Of a stretch of 64,000 nucleotides of DNA, positions 8,516-19,094 are shown piece by piece. This stretch comes from Pseudoalteromonas sp. R3 (GTDB lineage: Bacteria > Pseudomonadota > Gammaproteobacteria > Enterobacterales > Alteromonadaceae): positions 4,092,001-4,156,000 of the forward strand of contig NZ_CP034835.1 of the NCBI RefSeq assembly GCF_004014715.1. Reading direction: 5' to 3'. The notes below the pieces were generated by a model. The model was not told the origin of the DNA. It ran no database searches and saw only the letters and a list, made by a program, of their open reading frames with translations. The first letter of the stretch is position 1. Every line of letters begins with the position of its first letter. The position numbers and the translations under genes were made by a program.

Positions 8516-8700
8516 GTTATAGCAATCTGGGGAGAAGCTATCAATACACTGTATCTTCACAAGGAGAGATACATCATCAACAGGATGTCCTACAGGAAGA
8601 GGACGCGCGCACTGTAGCAAATCACTTAGGGGAAATAAACAGCCAAAAGCAAGTTATGCGCCAATTTGATATTTTTTAAACATCAGATTGCGCATTTTTA
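8483..8700 (+). ncRNA. Candidate structured RNA with GGA loops between yceI and polA
   Basis: On the plus strand three consecutive hairpins each show GGA in the loop: atagc/gctat (8519-8541, loop with GGGGA), tgtatct/agataca (8550-8573, loop TCACAAGGAG) and gtcct/aggac (8587-8604, loop ACAGGAAG). The CsrB repeat forms CAGGATG (8581-8587) and CAGGAAG (8593-8599) both occur. A weak stem with a bulge followed by TTTTTACC near 8657-8699 could end it. The competing view is a minus-strand RNA of about 120 nt ending at the 8483-8515 hairpin, in the place where Spot 42 follows polA in other genera; the sequence does not resemble Spot 42. Strand and ends are uncertain. Confidence 0.35.
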
Positions 8701-8756
8701 CCTCTGAGTTACACAAGATACATTTGCAGGGCCCGCCATTACTGGGATCGGGGCAA

Positions 8757-8786
8757 TAAAAAACACGGCCTGAGCCGTGTTTTTTT
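8757..8786 (-). terminator. Intrinsic terminator after polA
   Basis: Stem acacggc / gccgtgt with a 4-base loop and T runs on both sides; on the minus strand it is followed by TTTTTTATTG. It starts 16 bases beyond the polA stop and could work in both directions. Confidence 0.85.
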
Positions 8787-8801
8787 GGGATAACCATAAC
8801 G

Positions 8802-11555
8802 CTAGTGCGCCTGCTCCCAGTTTTCACCGTGATCGGCTTCAACCAACAAAGGAACATCCAACTTGGCTGCGTCACTCATAAGCTGACAGACATGCTCGCT
8901 AAACTGCGCCACTTTATCGGCTTTCACCTCAAAGACCAGTTCATCGTGCACCTGCATTAACAGCTTAATATCACTGTCCTGCTGAGTCGCCAGCCACTGA
9001 GCTACTTTAATCATCGCCTTCTTGATAATGTCCGCAGCTGTGCCCTGCATTGGGGCATTGATTGCAGCGCGCTCAGCCGCCTTGCGACGGGCACCATTGC
9101 GTGCCTTGATATCCGGCAGATATAAACGTCGACCAAACAGAGTTTCAACATAGCCCTGCTCTGCGGCTTTCTCCCGCGTCGACTCCATATACTCCAGCAC
9201 ACCCGGGAAGCGTTCAAAGTACTTATCCATATAGTGCTGTGCTTCGTGGCGCGGAATATCCAGCTGTCTGGCCAGACCAAAGGCACTCATACCGTAGATC
9301 AGTCCGAAGTTTACCGCTTTGGCCTTACGGCGCATATCCGATGTAACCTCTTCAAGTGGTACAGAGAAGACCTCTGACGCAGTGGCACTGTGGACATCTT
9401 TACCTTCTGCAAAAGCTTTTAACAGACCGGCGTCCTGCGACAGATGCGCCATGATCCGCAGCTCAATCTGGCTATAATCCGCTGCCATAATTACATGGTC
9501 TTGATCCGCCACAAATGCCTGGCGGATCCGGCGTCCGGCTTCATTACGGATCGGAATGTTCTGCAGGTTAGGATCGGTTGAGCTAAGACGACCTGTGGCA
9601 GTGACGGCCTGATGATACGAGGTATGAACGCGCTGAGTCTGCTCGTTAACCATCTTAGGCAGTTTATCGGTATAAGTAGATTTGAGTTTGGCCAGACCGC
9701 GATGCTCGATGATCAGTTTAGGTAACGGATAATCATGGGCCAGCTCCTGCAATACTTCTTCCGCAGTAGACGGCGCGCCTTTAGGCGTCTTCTTTAAAAC
9801 CGGCAGCTCTAGCTTGTCAAACAGGATTGCCTGTAACTGTTTAGTCGAGCTGAGGTTGAACTCTTCTCCCGCCAGCTCAAAGGCTTCCTGCTCCAACTCT
9901 TTTAGGCGCGTTTCAATGTTGTGACTCTGCTGTGCCAGCATATCGCTGTCGATCTTCACACCGGTGCGCTCAATATCAGACAACACACTGACCAGCGGCA
10001 GCTCGATGTCTTCAAACACACTGACTAAAGTCGGATGCTGCTGTAGTTGTGGCCACAGGTGCTGATGCAGGCGTAAGGTAATATCGGCATCTTCCGCTGC
10101 ATACGGTGCAGCTTTGTCCAGTTCAATCTGATTAAACGTCAGCTGGTTTTTACCTTTACCTGCGATCTCTTCAAAGCTGATATTTTTATGCCCCAAGTAT
10201 TTAAGTGCCAGCGAGTCCATATCATGGCGCGTACCCACACTGTTAAATACGTAAGACTCCAGCATAGTGTCAAAGGCAATGCCATTGAGCTCCAGACCGG
10301 CGCGTGCCAGCACGCTCTTGTCGTACTTCAGGTTTTGTCCCACTTTTTTATGCTTGGGATCTGCCAGGATCGGGCCAATCAACTCAAACACCAGCTGCTT
10401 GTCAAGCTGTTCGGGCGCGCCCATATAATCATGTCCCAATGGAAGATACGCCGCTTCGCCTGCTGCGACCGCAAAACTCATACCGACCAGTTCAGCCTGC
10501 ATATAGTCCAGACTGGTGGTTTCGGTATCGAAGGCAAACAGCTCAGCCTCACGCAGCTTATCGAGCCAGCGATCCAACTGCTCGCGCTCTAAAATAGTCT
10601 CATAGTCCACCTCAACCGGTGGCGTGACCACAGAGTCCTGCTCAGTGTCAGCGGCCGTTTCCGGCGCGCTCTTACCATCGAGCAACTCAGCCAACCAGCG
10701 TTTGAACTCACATTGGCCATACAGCTCAATCAACTGATCTTTGTCCATTTCCCGGATCTTGAACTGTTCCAGGTCTTGTTCTACCTCACAATCCAGTTTA
10801 ATGGTTGCCAGCTCGTAAGATAGCTTCAGTTGTGCTTCGTGCTCTGCCAGTTTCTTAGCCATGGTTTTTGAGCCACGGAAACCCAGATCGGCGATTTTAT
10901 CCAGGTTGGCATAGAGATCGTCAATCGATCCCAGCCCCTGCAACATGGCCAGCGCGGTTTTTTCACCCACACCAGGCACACCCGGGATGTTATCCACTTT
11001 GTCACCCATCAGCGCCAGATAATCGATGATCAATTCTGGCCCGATACCAAACTTATCCACTACGCCCTGCGGGTCTAAAATGGTGTTGGTCATGGTGTTG
11101 ATTAACGTGACATGCTCATTGACCAGCTGTGCCATGTCTTTATCACCCGTGCTGATCAGCACATGCCTTTGCTGCTCTGACGCCAGGCGCGAGAACGTCC
11201 CAATGACATCATCTGCTTCGACCCCTTCAATACTGACCAGCGGCAGGCCCATCGCACGAATGATATCGTGGATCGGGGCTATCTGCGTACGCAGATCATC
11301 CGGCATCGGTGGGCGATGTGCTTTATATTCACTGTACATCTCATTTCTGAAAGTCGGCCCTTTGGCATCAAACACCACTACCATATGGCTGGGCTGATAT
11401 TGCTTGAGCAAGCTTTTCAGCATGTTGATGACACCGTAAATGGCGCCTGTGGCTTCTCCTTTGGAGTTGGTCAGGTGCGGTGGCGCATGATAGGCACGAA
11501 ACAAATACGACGAACCATCGACCAGGATCAGCGGATTTTCAGGGATCTGAGACAT
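8802..11555 (-). CDS. polA: DNA polymerase I
   Basis: A 917-residue, full-length Pol I with three domains: 5'-3' exonuclease (about 1-290, with [14 protein letters not shown] and [18 protein letters not shown]), 3'-5' proofreading exonuclease (about 315-510, with the intact acidic motif [12 protein letters not shown]), and family A polymerase (about 520-917). Polymerase motif A ([15 protein letters not shown]), the O-helix ([16 protein letters not shown]) and motif C ([10 protein letters not shown]) are all present. It fills gaps during repair and removes RNA primers. It has its own terminator and a long upstream region. All catalytic residues look intact. Confidence 0.98.
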   Translation of the reverse strand: MSQIPENPLILVDGSSYLFRAYHAPPHLTNSKGEATGAIYGVINMLKSLLKQYQPSHMVVVFDAKGPTFRNEMYSEYKAHRPPMPDDLRTQIAPIHDIIRAMGLPLVSIEGVEADDVIGTFSRLASEQQRHVLISTGDKDMAQLVNEHVTLINTMTNTILDPQGVVDKFGIGPELIIDYLALMGDKVDNIPGVPGVGEKTALAMLQGLGSIDDLYANLDKIADLGFRGSKTMAKKLAEHEAQLKLSYELATIKLDCEVEQDLEQFKIREMDKDQLIELYGQCEFKRWLAELLDGKSAPETAADTEQDSVVTPPVEVDYETILEREQLDRWLDKLREAELFAFDTETTSLDYMQAELVGMSFAVAAGEAAYLPLGHDYMGAPEQLDKQLVFELIGPILADPKHKKVGQNLKYDKSVLARAGLELNGIAFDTMLESYVFNSVGTRHDMDSLALKYLGHKNISFEEIAGKGKNQLTFNQIELDKAAPYAAEDADITLRLHQHLWPQLQQHPTLVSVFEDIELPLVSVLSDIERTGVKIDSDMLAQQSHNIETRLKELEQEAFELAGEEFNLSSTKQLQAILFDKLELPVLKKTPKGAPSTAEEVLQELAHDYPLPKLIIEHRGLAKLKSTYTDKLPKMVNEQTQRVHTSYHQAVTATGRLSSTDPNLQNIPIRNEAGRRIRQAFVADQDHVIMAADYSQIELRIMAHLSQDAGLLKAFAEGKDVHSATASEVFSVPLEEVTSDMRRKAKAVNFGLIYGMSAFGLARQLDIPRHEAQHYMDKYFERFPGVLEYMESTREKAAEQGYVETLFGRRLYLPDIKARNGARRKAAERAAINAPMQGTAADIIKKAMIKVAQWLATQQDSDIKLLMQVHDELVFEVKADKVAQFSEHVCQLMSDAAKLDVPLLVEADHGENWEQAH

Positions 11556-11989
11556 AGTTATAGGGATCCTAAAATTGGAAGTTTTAAATCTGGGTTAGCA
11601 TGCCATAAGGACGAGAATAAAACGAGTCTGGCACAGTCCAAAACGCCCCATAAGAAATGGGGATGGCCTGTGGATAACTTTGTAGATAAACATGAGCTAT
11701 CGGCCCACACATCAGAAAGACGTCTAGGATAAAAAAGTAAAACACTGAATATAAAAGGAAATTTATTTTTACTCTTTTATATGCTTTAAGCTAAGATTGT
11801 GGACAGTGACTTTGGAGTCAGTTTACAGCCAACTACTGAGTGGCTATAAATTCACCGCTTTTCCATGAGCGGAGGCGTATACTAACACAAACGATCAAAG
11901 ATCAAAGCAGATCCTTTATATTTTTTTATTACTGGCTTAATGACAAAATTGCATATATCGCAAAACAAAGACTTTAAACGGAGATCCCG
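11556..11989. other. Structured divergent region between polA and elbB
   Basis: 434 bases without a gene. It holds a perfect consensus DnaA box (TGTGGATAA, 11669-11677), a CCCCAT/ATGGGG hairpin followed by GTTTT on the minus strand (about 11645-11664), a 9-bp inverted repeat (11749-11757 with 11774-11782), and three short consecutive stems at 11807-11820, 11827-11845 and 11855-11872. A minus-strand promoter, TTGATC with an 18-base spacer and TATACG, lies just before these stems. They may form a leader of the polA transcript or a small RNA. Confidence 0.4.
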
Positions 11990-12640
11990 ATGAAACAAGT
12001 AGCGATCATTTTAAGCGGTTGTGGCGTCTTTGACGGTGCTGAGATCCATGAATCTGTACTCACTATGCTTCACCTCGAGCGCCTGGGTGCAAGTTATCAG
12101 TGTTTTGCACCCGACATCCAGCAACATCATGTGATCAATCACCTCACCGGTGAAGAGCAAGACGAGCAACGCAATGTCCGGGTTGAGGCCGCACGCATTG
12201 CGCGTGGGGAAGTTGCAGATCTCGCCACACTGGATGCCAGTGCATTTGATGCATTGATCCTACCAGGTGGCTTCGGCGTCGCAAAAAACCTATCCGACTT
12301 TGCCTTTAAAGGGGCAGAATCCAATATCCTGGAGGTGCTCAAAACAAGCTGTCAGGCTTTCAACCAACTAGGTAAACCCATCGCTTATCTGTGTATTGCA
12401 CCTGCGCTTATTGGTCATATCCACCCAGCTGGTACGCTGGCCACCATCGGCAATGATGAGGCTACAGCTCAGGCAGTTGAAGCTTTGGGTGCCAGCCACG
12501 TTGCCTGCGATGTGTCTGAGATCGTGGTCGATGACAACCACAAAGTCATCAGTACCCCAGCATATATGCTAGCAGGCTCGATTAGCGAAGCATCAAGCGG
12601 TATCGAAAAAGCCGTACAAAAGCTACTTGAACTGGCTTAG
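11990..12640 (+). CDS. elbB: Isoprenoid biosynthesis glyoxalase ElbB
   Basis: 216 residues of the DJ-1/PfpI glutamine amidotransferase-like superfamily. The family start KQVAIILSGCGVFDGAEIHESV is clear, and the nucleophile elbow reads AYLCIAPALIG with Cys near residue 134. E. coli ElbB shows glyoxalase activity and has been linked to isoprenoid accumulation, but its physiological role is unsettled. The ATG is preceded by ACGGAG. It is monocistronic; a GC-rich imperfect hairpin follows the stop without a T run. Confidence 0.92.
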   Translation: MKQVAIILSGCGVFDGAEIHESVLTMLHLERLGASYQCFAPDIQQHHVINHLTGEEQDEQRNVRVEAARIARGEVADLATLDASAFDALILPGGFGVAKNLSDFAFKGAESNILEVLKTSCQAFNQLGKPIAYLCIAPALIGHIHPAGTLATIGNDEATAQAVEALGASHVACDVSEIVVDDNHKVISTPAYMLAGSISEASSGIEKAVQKLLELA

Positions 12641-12873
12641 CACTAAACCCGGGCGGCACCATGCCGCCTCTGCCAACCTGTTCAATAATCAAGCAAACTA
12701 ATTCAATTCATCTACGCTCAACTCTATGATTTTTTGCCCTAACGCAATAAATTTTATTTTTTAGTCGCTTATACTCAAGTTTACGTTTTATAAATTAGTT
12801 GGTGACGTTATAATCGGCTTAATTCCGTCATCCATCGTGATAGATCACGTTCAATTTGAAGTGAGCAAGGTAA

Positions 12874-13263
12874 ATGAAGAAACTTTCAGCAGCACTGTTA
12901 TTGCTATCTACTGCGGCAATCGCACAGCCATTCGACAATTCTTTAACTGAAGAAGCGATCAAAAAGCGTCTTGAGCCTGTGGGCTCTGTCTACCTGGCTG
13001 GTGCCGAAGATATTGCTGCCGCGGCGCCTACCGGTCCGCGTTCAGGTGAGCAAGTGTACCAGGCTTCCTGTTTTGCTTGTCATGGCACAGGTGCACTAGG
13101 CGCGCCTAAAACAGCTGATGACTGGGCACCGCGTATTGCAAAAGGCAAAGATGTGCTACTTGACCACGCAATCAATGGCTTCAACGCGATGCCTCCTCGT
13201 GGTACCTGTATGGACTGTAGCGATGACGAAATCGCCGCAGCGATTGATTTTATGATCAAGTAA
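12874..13263 (+). CDS. Monohaem c-type cytochrome of the c5 family
   Basis: 129 residues: signal peptide (about 1-17), then a single haem motif CFACHG (about 68-73) and a downstream FNAMPPRGTCMDCSDDEI segment that gives the axial methionine and a likely disulfide (CMDC), as in cytochrome c5. It would act as a small periplasmic electron carrier. A TATAAT at 12809-12814 is a probable -10 box. A short inverted repeat (CGTGAT-AG-ATCACG, 12836-12849) lies between it and the start codon, but its spacing fits neither CRP nor FNR. A GC-rich hairpin follows the stop at about 13274-13296. Confidence 0.88.
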   Translation: MKKLSAALLLLSTAAIAQPFDNSLTEEAIKKRLEPVGSVYLAGAEDIAAAAPTGPRSGEQVYQASCFACHGTGALGAPKTADDWAPRIAKGKDVLLDHAINGFNAMPPRGTCMDCSDDEIAAAIDFMIK

Positions 13264-13418
13264 AAATCGCCGTGCGGGGGGAGTTAATTCCCCCTACTAA
13301 TGGCGTGTCATGTCGCAGAATTTAAGACAATTATCACCATAATGTTATTAAAATTTTGCACTTGACCCCCCATTGTAAAAATGAAAATATAAGAACAATA
13401 AATAGACAATAATAACTC

Positions 13419-16004
13419 TTGGTTTCATCATTGGAAGATCCCAGCGTCTTAGTTCGCAAACTGACTCGAAAAAATCGCCGTTTAGAGTCCTTGCTGAAGA
13501 AATATAAACAAAACTCGCACTTGCAGCATGCTTTGATCCAATTATCAGAGCAGGCCAGTACGGTTGCGGAGTTGACGCTGCTGTACCCCGCTATTCACAG
13601 CATTTTAGAGCAGTATTTACCCAGTAAAAGCTTTTATGTCGTGTTACAGAACCAGTTTACCCAAGGTCTGGAACTGTCTTATTTTGTTGATGAAAAAGAT
13701 GGTATCTCGGTGCCATTGCACGAGGCGAACCACTTTAGCCAGGGGATCACAGGTTACGTCTTTAAAAATCGACAAACCTTGTATCTTAAGCGCCAACAAA
13801 TGGAGCACATGAGTGCTCAGGGTCTGTTTAAAGCGCTGGGAACTCAGGCTGAGCACTGGGTCGGCGTGCCTATTTTCAGAGAAAAAACCATCATAGGTGT
13901 GATGGTTTCGCAAAACTACTCTCAGGATGAACATTACAGTGAGCAGCAAGTCGAGCTGCTCGAAGTCATGTCTTTATATCTGGCAACGGCGATTGAACGC
14001 GTTAAAAAGCGTGAATTATTGGAGTCTGAGGTAAAAATTCGAACCCGTGCTCTAATGCAGAGTAATGAAGCACTGAATACCGAAATTGAGCAACGTAAAC
14101 GAGCGCTGGAGCGGCAGCAGATCCTATTTAAGATCGCCGAGTTAGCCACCCAGTTCAGCGATATCGACGATGTTTACCAGCAAGTCCACCAGATCATGCG
14201 CTCCATTACCTTTGCCGATAACCTCTTTATTGCGCTGCATGACAAAGAATCTAACTGGCTAACTTTCCCGTACAGTGTAGACGAGATGACAGACTACAAA
14301 CCTCGTCCGTTTGCCAATGGCTACAGTGAGCTGGTGATCACCACCGAGCGAAGCCAGCTGATCGACACTAAGCGAGCTCAGGTTCTGATCGACAATGAAA
14401 TCGTCAAGCGGCCCAACAATTATCAGCTAAAGGATGCGGCTACCAGTTGGCTGGGAGCCCCGCTGAAAACGGCAAAAGGGGTCATTGGGTTGATCGCCTG
14501 TCAGGCATACAATCATGAGTACGAATACAACCATGAAGATGTTGAATTAATTTCATTTGTCTCGAATCAGATTGCCTCGGTTTTACAAACCCATTTGGCT
14601 AATCAGGCACTCAAAGCCAGTAACCTGGAGCTGGAACATAGAGTTGCGGAAAAAACCAAAGAACTGCGCCAGACTAATTTGCACTTACAAATGCAAATAG
14701 AAGAAAGAAAGAAAATTGAGCAGCAGCTCTATCATGATGCCCACCATGATCCTCTGACTACGTTACCTAATCGGTTGCTGTTTCTCACTCAGCTCGAGAA
14801 AACATTACAAAAATACCAACGATATCCGGAAAACAATTTTGCTGTTTTATTTATCGATCTCGATAAATTTAAAGACATCAATGATGAACTCGGTCACCAG
14901 GCGGGCGATCAATTTTTAATCTGGGTCAGTAAGGCATTTGCCGAGTGTATTCGAGAACACGACTTGCTGGCACGGCTGGCGGGAGATGAATTTGTGATCC
15001 TATTGGATCACCTGAGCGATCGCCAACAAGCCGAAGATGTTGCCAAGCGTCTCATCAGAGTAATGCAACAGCCGTTCTGTATGAAGGGCGTTTGCATGCA
15101 AAGTGGCGCCAGTATTGGTATTACCTATAGCAACAAAGATTACAAAAATACCGATGAAATCATCCGCGATGCAGATGCGGCTATGTATTACGCCAAAAAT
15201 GCAGGCCGAGGACGGTACGAGTTTTATCACCCGCTGCTCAGCGCAGCCAGTGCGCCAAGTAAACAAACGGAGTATCACCATCTCAGTGCACTGCCAGTTC
15301 ACTTCCGCAGTACTGAAATAGTTAATATGGCCAATCATGGTCAGCAAATCGTCATGCTGGAAGCGTTTGGCGAACACCCGGTGCTGGGTAGCACCAGCTT
15401 CGATATCCTTAAGAAGTTTGCCGCAGCCAAAGATGAGCAACTAAAAATTGAAATGCAGCTGCTCACTCAGGCGCTTGACCAGGCCAGCTGTATTGCCAAA
15501 AGTAGTGATATCGATGTGTTATTTGCCTGCTCCTGTGCCATTTTAGAAAGCACAACATTTGCTGAGCTGAAGCAACTCCTGAGCGTCAGAGCCAGCAACT
15601 TATGCTTGTTGTTTGATGAAAATGAGATCCGCTATGCCTCGAGTATGCAACTTGAAAACCTCAAGGAGCTGTGCAGCCTGGGCATTGCGGTTGGTCTCAA
15701 TGACTTTGCTAAAGATCGCTGCGATCTGGCACTGGTCAGCCACATTGATTTTAAATATCTGCTGCTCAGTTCAACGTTTAGCAAACGCGTATTACAACAA
15801 AATAGCTATGATGTGCAGTTACAAGGGATCCTGGCAGTCACCGCCCTCAAAGCCATTCAGGTTATAGCGAAAGGGCCTGCAATCCTGAACTTCAGAAGTC
15901 TGCTGGAACGTCACGGACTGAGTTTGTTTTTTGGTAAGCAGCAAAGCTTGACTGGCACCAGCCAGAGCGAAGCACGCTCCGCTCACGAATCGCTGCCACT
16001 TTAA
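13419..16004 (+). CDS. GAF-GAF-GGDEF diguanylate cyclase with a degenerate EAL domain
   Basis: 861 residues, no signal peptide. Order: short N-terminal helix, GAF domain (about 45-195), coiled coil (about 195-230), second GAF (about 230-395), coiled coil (about 395-435), GGDEF (about 440-605) with the active-site variant AGDEF near residue 517, and a C-terminal region of about 250 residues. The last part aligns by pattern with an EAL phosphodiesterase ([12 protein letters not shown], then [16 protein letters not shown], then DFKYLLLSS), but EAL and DDFG are replaced, so it is probably catalytically dead. The start is a TTG at 13419 with a poor ribosome-binding site; a second TTG at 13431 is possible. 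It makes c-di-GMP in response to a cytoplasmic signal. It overlaps the end of rep by 4 bases. Confidence 0.85.
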   Translation: MVSSLEDPSVLVRKLTRKNRRLESLLKKYKQNSHLQHALIQLSEQASTVAELTLLYPAIHSILEQYLPSKSFYVVLQNQFTQGLELSYFVDEKDGISVPLHEANHFSQGITGYVFKNRQTLYLKRQQMEHMSAQGLFKALGTQAEHWVGVPIFREKTIIGVMVSQNYSQDEHYSEQQVELLEVMSLYLATAIERVKKRELLESEVKIRTRALMQSNEALNTEIEQRKRALERQQILFKIAELATQFSDIDDVYQQVHQIMRSITFADNLFIALHDKESNWLTFPYSVDEMTDYKPRPFANGYSELVITTERSQLIDTKRAQVLIDNEIVKRPNNYQLKDAATSWLGAPLKTAKGVIGLIACQAYNHEYEYNHEDVELISFVSNQIASVLQTHLANQALKASNLELEHRVAEKTKELRQTNLHLQMQIEERKKIEQQLYHDAHHDPLTTLPNRLLFLTQLEKTLQKYQRYPENNFAVLFIDLDKFKDINDELGHQAGDQFLIWVSKAFAECIREHDLLARLAGDEFVILLDHLSDRQQAEDVAKRLIRVMQQPFCMKGVCMQSGASIGITYSNKDYKNTDEIIRDADAAMYYAKNAGRGRYEFYHPLLSAASAPSKQTEYHHLSALPVHFRSTEIVNMANHGQQIVMLEAFGEHPVLGSTSFDILKKFAAAKDEQLKIEMQLLTQALDQASCIAKSSDIDVLFACSCAILESTTFAELKQLLSVRASNLCLLFDENEIRYASSMQLENLKELCSLGIAVGLNDFAKDRCDLALVSHIDFKYLLLSSTFSKRVLQQNSYDVQLQGILAVTALKAIQVIAKGPAILNFRSLLERHGLSLFFGKQQSLTGTSQSEARSAHESLPL

Positions 16005-18013
16005 CGCTTCAGCATAGCCCGGAGGTTTGCCACCCGGGCCTGACCTTTCTCCATACGCTCGGCCTGTGATTGCACAGGCTTTTTACCCTCGCTTTGAATA
16101 TCATCCTGCGGCATTTCCTGCACAAAGCGACTGAGTTCTGGCGTGATCTGCTCACCGAACTGACGACGGCTCCTGGCATACGTCATGGTCAACGTCTGCT
16201 GCGCCCGGGTTACGCCCACATAGGCCAGACGACGCTCTTCCTCAACATTGTCTTCATCAATACTGGTTTGGTGCGGCAATAAGCCTTCCTCCATCCCGAC
16301 CATAAAGACGTGTGGATACTCCAGTCCTTTCGAGGCATGTAAGGTCAGCAGTTGCACCGCATCGCTGTCGTCCTCTTCTTCATTACGCTCCAGCATGTCT
16401 CGTAAGGTCAACTTACTCACAACTTCAGGCAATGTCATGGGAGGATTATCGGCATCGCCCGTCAGCATGTCGCTGATCCAGCGATACAACTCTGAGACGT
16501 TTTTCATTCGCATCTCGGCGGCTTTAGCACTGGGCGAGGACTCATACAGATAGGCTTCGTAATTAATCTCACGTACCATGTCCTTCACAGCTTCCAGAGT
16601 ATCTCCACGGGTTGCCCTGTCACTCAGCTCCACCACCCAACGGGCAAATCCCATCAGAGCATTCAGACCACGGCCACTTAGTCGCTGCGGTAGCTCAGGT
16701 TCAAAACAGGCAGCAAATAAACTGATGTGTTTATCATTAGCCAGGCTGCCTAGCTTTTCTAATGTCACCGGCCCAATCTCACGGCGCGGGGTATTCACGA
16801 TACGCAAGAAGGCATTGTCGTCGTCCTGATTCACCAGCAGGCGCAAGTACGCCATGATGTCTTTTATTTCACTGCGGGCAAAAAACGACATACCACCGCT
16901 GATCTTATAAGGAATACGGTTGGCCATCAGGGCTTTTTCGAATACCCGCGCCTGATGGTTACCACGATACAAAATGGCGTAGTCTTTGTAACTGGTGCGC
17001 TTCATGAACTTATGGGAAATGATCTCCGCCACCACCCGCTCTGCTTCATGCTCTTCATCGCGGGTTGGGATCAGGCGCAGTGGATCCCCATACCCCAGCT
17101 CACTGAATAGTTTTTTATCAAATTCATGGGGGTTATTAGCGATCAGAATATTCGCCGCCTTCAGGATCCGCCCGGCACTGCGGTAGTTTTGTTCCAGTTT
17201 GATCAGACGCAGCCCCGGAAAATCCTTGCTCAGCAACACCAGATTTTGTGGTTTGGCGCCACGCCATGAATAGATAGATTGATCGTCATCCCCAACCACT
17301 GTAAAGCGGGCTCGCTCGCCCACCAACAGTTTTACCAGTTGATACTGGCTGGTGTTGGTATCCTGATACTCATCCACCAGCAAATAACGAAAACGGGCCT
17401 GCCAGCGTTCGCGCACTTCTACTGAGCTGTTTAATAACAAGGTTGGGATCATGATCAGGTCGTCAAAATCCAGCGCGTTATAAGCCCTGAGCTGGGTCTG
17501 ATAGCGAGCATACAACTGAGCAAACAGCGCTTTTTGTGCCTCACCGGCTTCACGAATAGCCCGCTCAGGCTGGATCAGTTCATTTTTCCAGTTACCAATT
17601 TGCATTTTCAGCAGATTGAGTAGATCTTTGTCGCGATCCAGCTCTTTTTCGGTCAGTTCAGCCAGCAGCTGATGGGTATCCTGATCATCAAACAGAGAAA
17701 AGCCCGGCTTATAGCCCAGCGTTTTCACTTCCTTTTTAATGATCTCCAGTCCCAGGGTATGGAAGGTCGAGACCCACAACCCTTTGGCTTCTTGTTTGCC
17801 CAGTGTCTGCGATACCCGCTCGCGCATTTCTTTGGCGGCCTTGTTGGTAAAGGTCACCGCCGCAATGTTGCGCGCCTTGTACTCACATTTTTGCACCAGA
17901 TAGGCTATTTTGTTGGTGATCACCCGGGTTTTACCAGAGCCGGCACCGGCCAGTACCAGACAGGGTCCGCTGATGTACTTAACGGCTTCGTCTTGTTTCG
18001 GGTTCAGTTTCAT
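16001..18013 (-). CDS. rep: ATP-dependent DNA helicase Rep
   Basis: A 670-residue superfamily 1A helicase that moves 3'-5' and clears proteins ahead of the replication fork. The first residues [20 protein letters not shown] are diagnostic of Rep rather than UvrD. Motif I ([15 protein letters not shown], about 22-36), motif II ([10 protein letters not shown]), motif III ([15 protein letters not shown]), motif IV (LEQNYRS), motif V ([16 protein letters not shown]) and motif VI ([14 protein letters not shown]) are intact. The C-terminal tail ends in a basic stretch ([18 protein letters not shown]), where Rep contacts DnaB in E. coli. Confidence 0.97.
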   Translation of the reverse strand: MKLNPKQDEAVKYISGPCLVLAGAGSGKTRVITNKIAYLVQKCEYKARNIAAVTFTNKAAKEMRERVSQTLGKQEAKGLWVSTFHTLGLEIIKKEVKTLGYKPGFSLFDDQDTHQLLAELTEKELDRDKDLLNLLKMQIGNWKNELIQPERAIREAGEAQKALFAQLYARYQTQLRAYNALDFDDLIMIPTLLLNSSVEVRERWQARFRYLLVDEYQDTNTSQYQLVKLLVGERARFTVVGDDDQSIYSWRGAKPQNLVLLSKDFPGLRLIKLEQNYRSAGRILKAANILIANNPHEFDKKLFSELGYGDPLRLIPTRDEEHEAERVVAEIISHKFMKRTSYKDYAILYRGNHQARVFEKALMANRIPYKISGGMSFFARSEIKDIMAYLRLLVNQDDDNAFLRIVNTPRREIGPVTLEKLGSLANDKHISLFAACFEPELPQRLSGRGLNALMGFARWVVELSDRATRGDTLEAVKDMVREINYEAYLYESSPSAKAAEMRMKNVSELYRWISDMLTGDADNPPMTLPEVVSKLTLRDMLERNEEEDDSDAVQLLTLHASKGLEYPHVFMVGMEEGLLPHQTSIDEDNVEEERRLAYVGVTRAQQTLTMTYARSRRQFGEQITPELSRFVQEMPQDDIQSEGKKPVQSQAERMEKGQARVANLRAMLKR

Positions 18014-18140
18014 ATTCTGTGATCACCTTTAGTCAATAAGCTGCTAAGTTTACCGTAATGCTCAAGTGGATCCCAAGCGCTTTTAACCGGTGACCGCTTT
18101 AGGTAAGATAGAGACTATAATCAAGCTTAGAGGCCAGCCC

Positions 18141-18413
18141 ATGATCAACCCAGCAAAAATTGAAGAAATCGCCAAGCAGATCTCCAGTAACATGCCACAA
18201 GGTGTGAAAAATCTGGCAGATACCTTTGAAAGCAAAACCAAACAAGCCATTCAAAATAAATTGGCAGAAATGGATTTTGTCAGCCGTGAAGAATTTGATA
18301 TTCAGAGTAAAGTCTTAATCAAAACCCGCGAGAAGCTGACAGAGCTGGAAGCCAAAGTGGCTGAACTGGAGGCTAAACTGGCAACTCAGAATAACGACCA
18401 GCCAGAGCAGTAA
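18141..18413 (+). CDS. ubiK: Ubiquinone biosynthesis accessory factor UbiK
   Basis: 90 residues. The MINPAKIEEIAKQISSNMPQ start is typical of UbiK (YqiC), a small soluble coiled-coil protein that supports ubiquinone synthesis together with UbiJ. The C-terminal half (about 50-80) is a clear heptad-repeat coiled coil (TELEAKVAELEAKLA). ATG 18141 is used because the conserved N terminus begins there and AGAGG precedes it; the frame is open to 18090. It diverges from rep and converges with the carbonic anhydrase gene only 3 bases away. Confidence 0.92.
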   Translation: MINPAKIEEIAKQISSNMPQGVKNLADTFESKTKQAIQNKLAEMDFVSREEFDIQSKVLIKTREKLTELEAKVAELEAKLATQNNDQPEQ

Positions 18414-18416
18414 TAT

Positions 18417-19085
18417 TTACAACTGGTAGCGCTTAGCCAGGTCCACCAGGGCCCGCTCGTAGTGCGCTGCCAGCTGCTCCTCCTGCCCAACCTGCGTATT
18501 GAGCTCTTTCAGCAGCCCGTCTGCCAGACCATAAACCCAACCATGAATGGTTAGTTTCTGCCCTCGCGCCCAGGCATCTTGTACCACATTGGTCCGGCAC
18601 ACATTGCGTACCTGCTCTATCACATTGAGCTCACACAGGGCATCACAACGCTGTGCTGGCTGTATCTCATTTAACATTGCCTGATGCATCTCTTTGACAT
18701 CACCGACATGGCGCAGCCAGTTATCTATCAGGCCCAGGCGGGCATCTTCCAGTGCCGCACGAACACCACCACACCCATAATGGCCCACCACCAATACATG
18801 CTCTACTTTTAGCACTTCGATGGCATACTGCATCACAGACAAACAGTTGTGGTCGGTATGCACTACCACATTGGCCACATTGCGGTGAACAAATAGATCT
18901 CCCGGCATTAGGTCGACAATCTGGTTAGCCGGTACCCGCGAGTCGGAGCAGCCGATCCACAAATAATTAGGGTTCTGCTGCATCGATAGCTTGGCAAAAA
19001 ACTCCGGATTGTTGGTCTGAGTTTGTTTCGCCCACTGGCGATTTTTTTTGAGCAAATGCTGCAGCTGGCTGTCAGACTGACACAT
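18417..19085 (-). CDS. can: Beta-class carbonic anhydrase
   Basis: 222 residues. The zinc ligands and active-site dyad are visible: CSDSRVPA (Cys, Asp-Arg pair) near residue 46, and VGHYGCGGV (His and Cys) near 100-108. It interconverts carbon dioxide and bicarbonate in the cytoplasm and supplies bicarbonate for carboxylases. The length and motif spacing match E. coli Can (YadF). The gene starts 9 bases after the stop of the upstream methyltransferase gene, so the two are likely co-transcribed. Confidence 0.95.
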   Translation of the reverse strand: MCQSDSQLQHLLKKNRQWAKQTQTNNPEFFAKLSMQQNPNYLWIGCSDSRVPANQIVDLMPGDLFVHRNVANVVVHTDHNCLSVMQYAIEVLKVEHVLVVGHYGCGGVRAALEDARLGLIDNWLRHVGDVKEMHQAMLNEIQPAQRCDALCELNVIEQVRNVCRTNVVQDAWARGQKLTIHGWVYGLADGLLKELNTQVGQEEQLAAHYERALVDLAKRYQL

Positions 19086-19094
19086 GGCTTTTCC

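Noticed and set aside
8483..8800. Spot 42 RNA (spf) expected downstream of polA
   Set aside because: The conserved Spot 42 5' segment and terminator are not present; only a generic hairpin occurs, so I do not name the RNA spf.
11669..11677. Replication origin
   Set aside because: A single consensus DnaA box with no AT-rich unwinding region, no box cluster and no dnaA/gidA neighbours is not an origin.
12836..12849. CRP or FNR site upstream of the cytochrome c5 gene
   Set aside because: The inverted repeat has a 2-base centre, giving four bases between GTGA and TCAC, whereas CRP and FNR sites need six.
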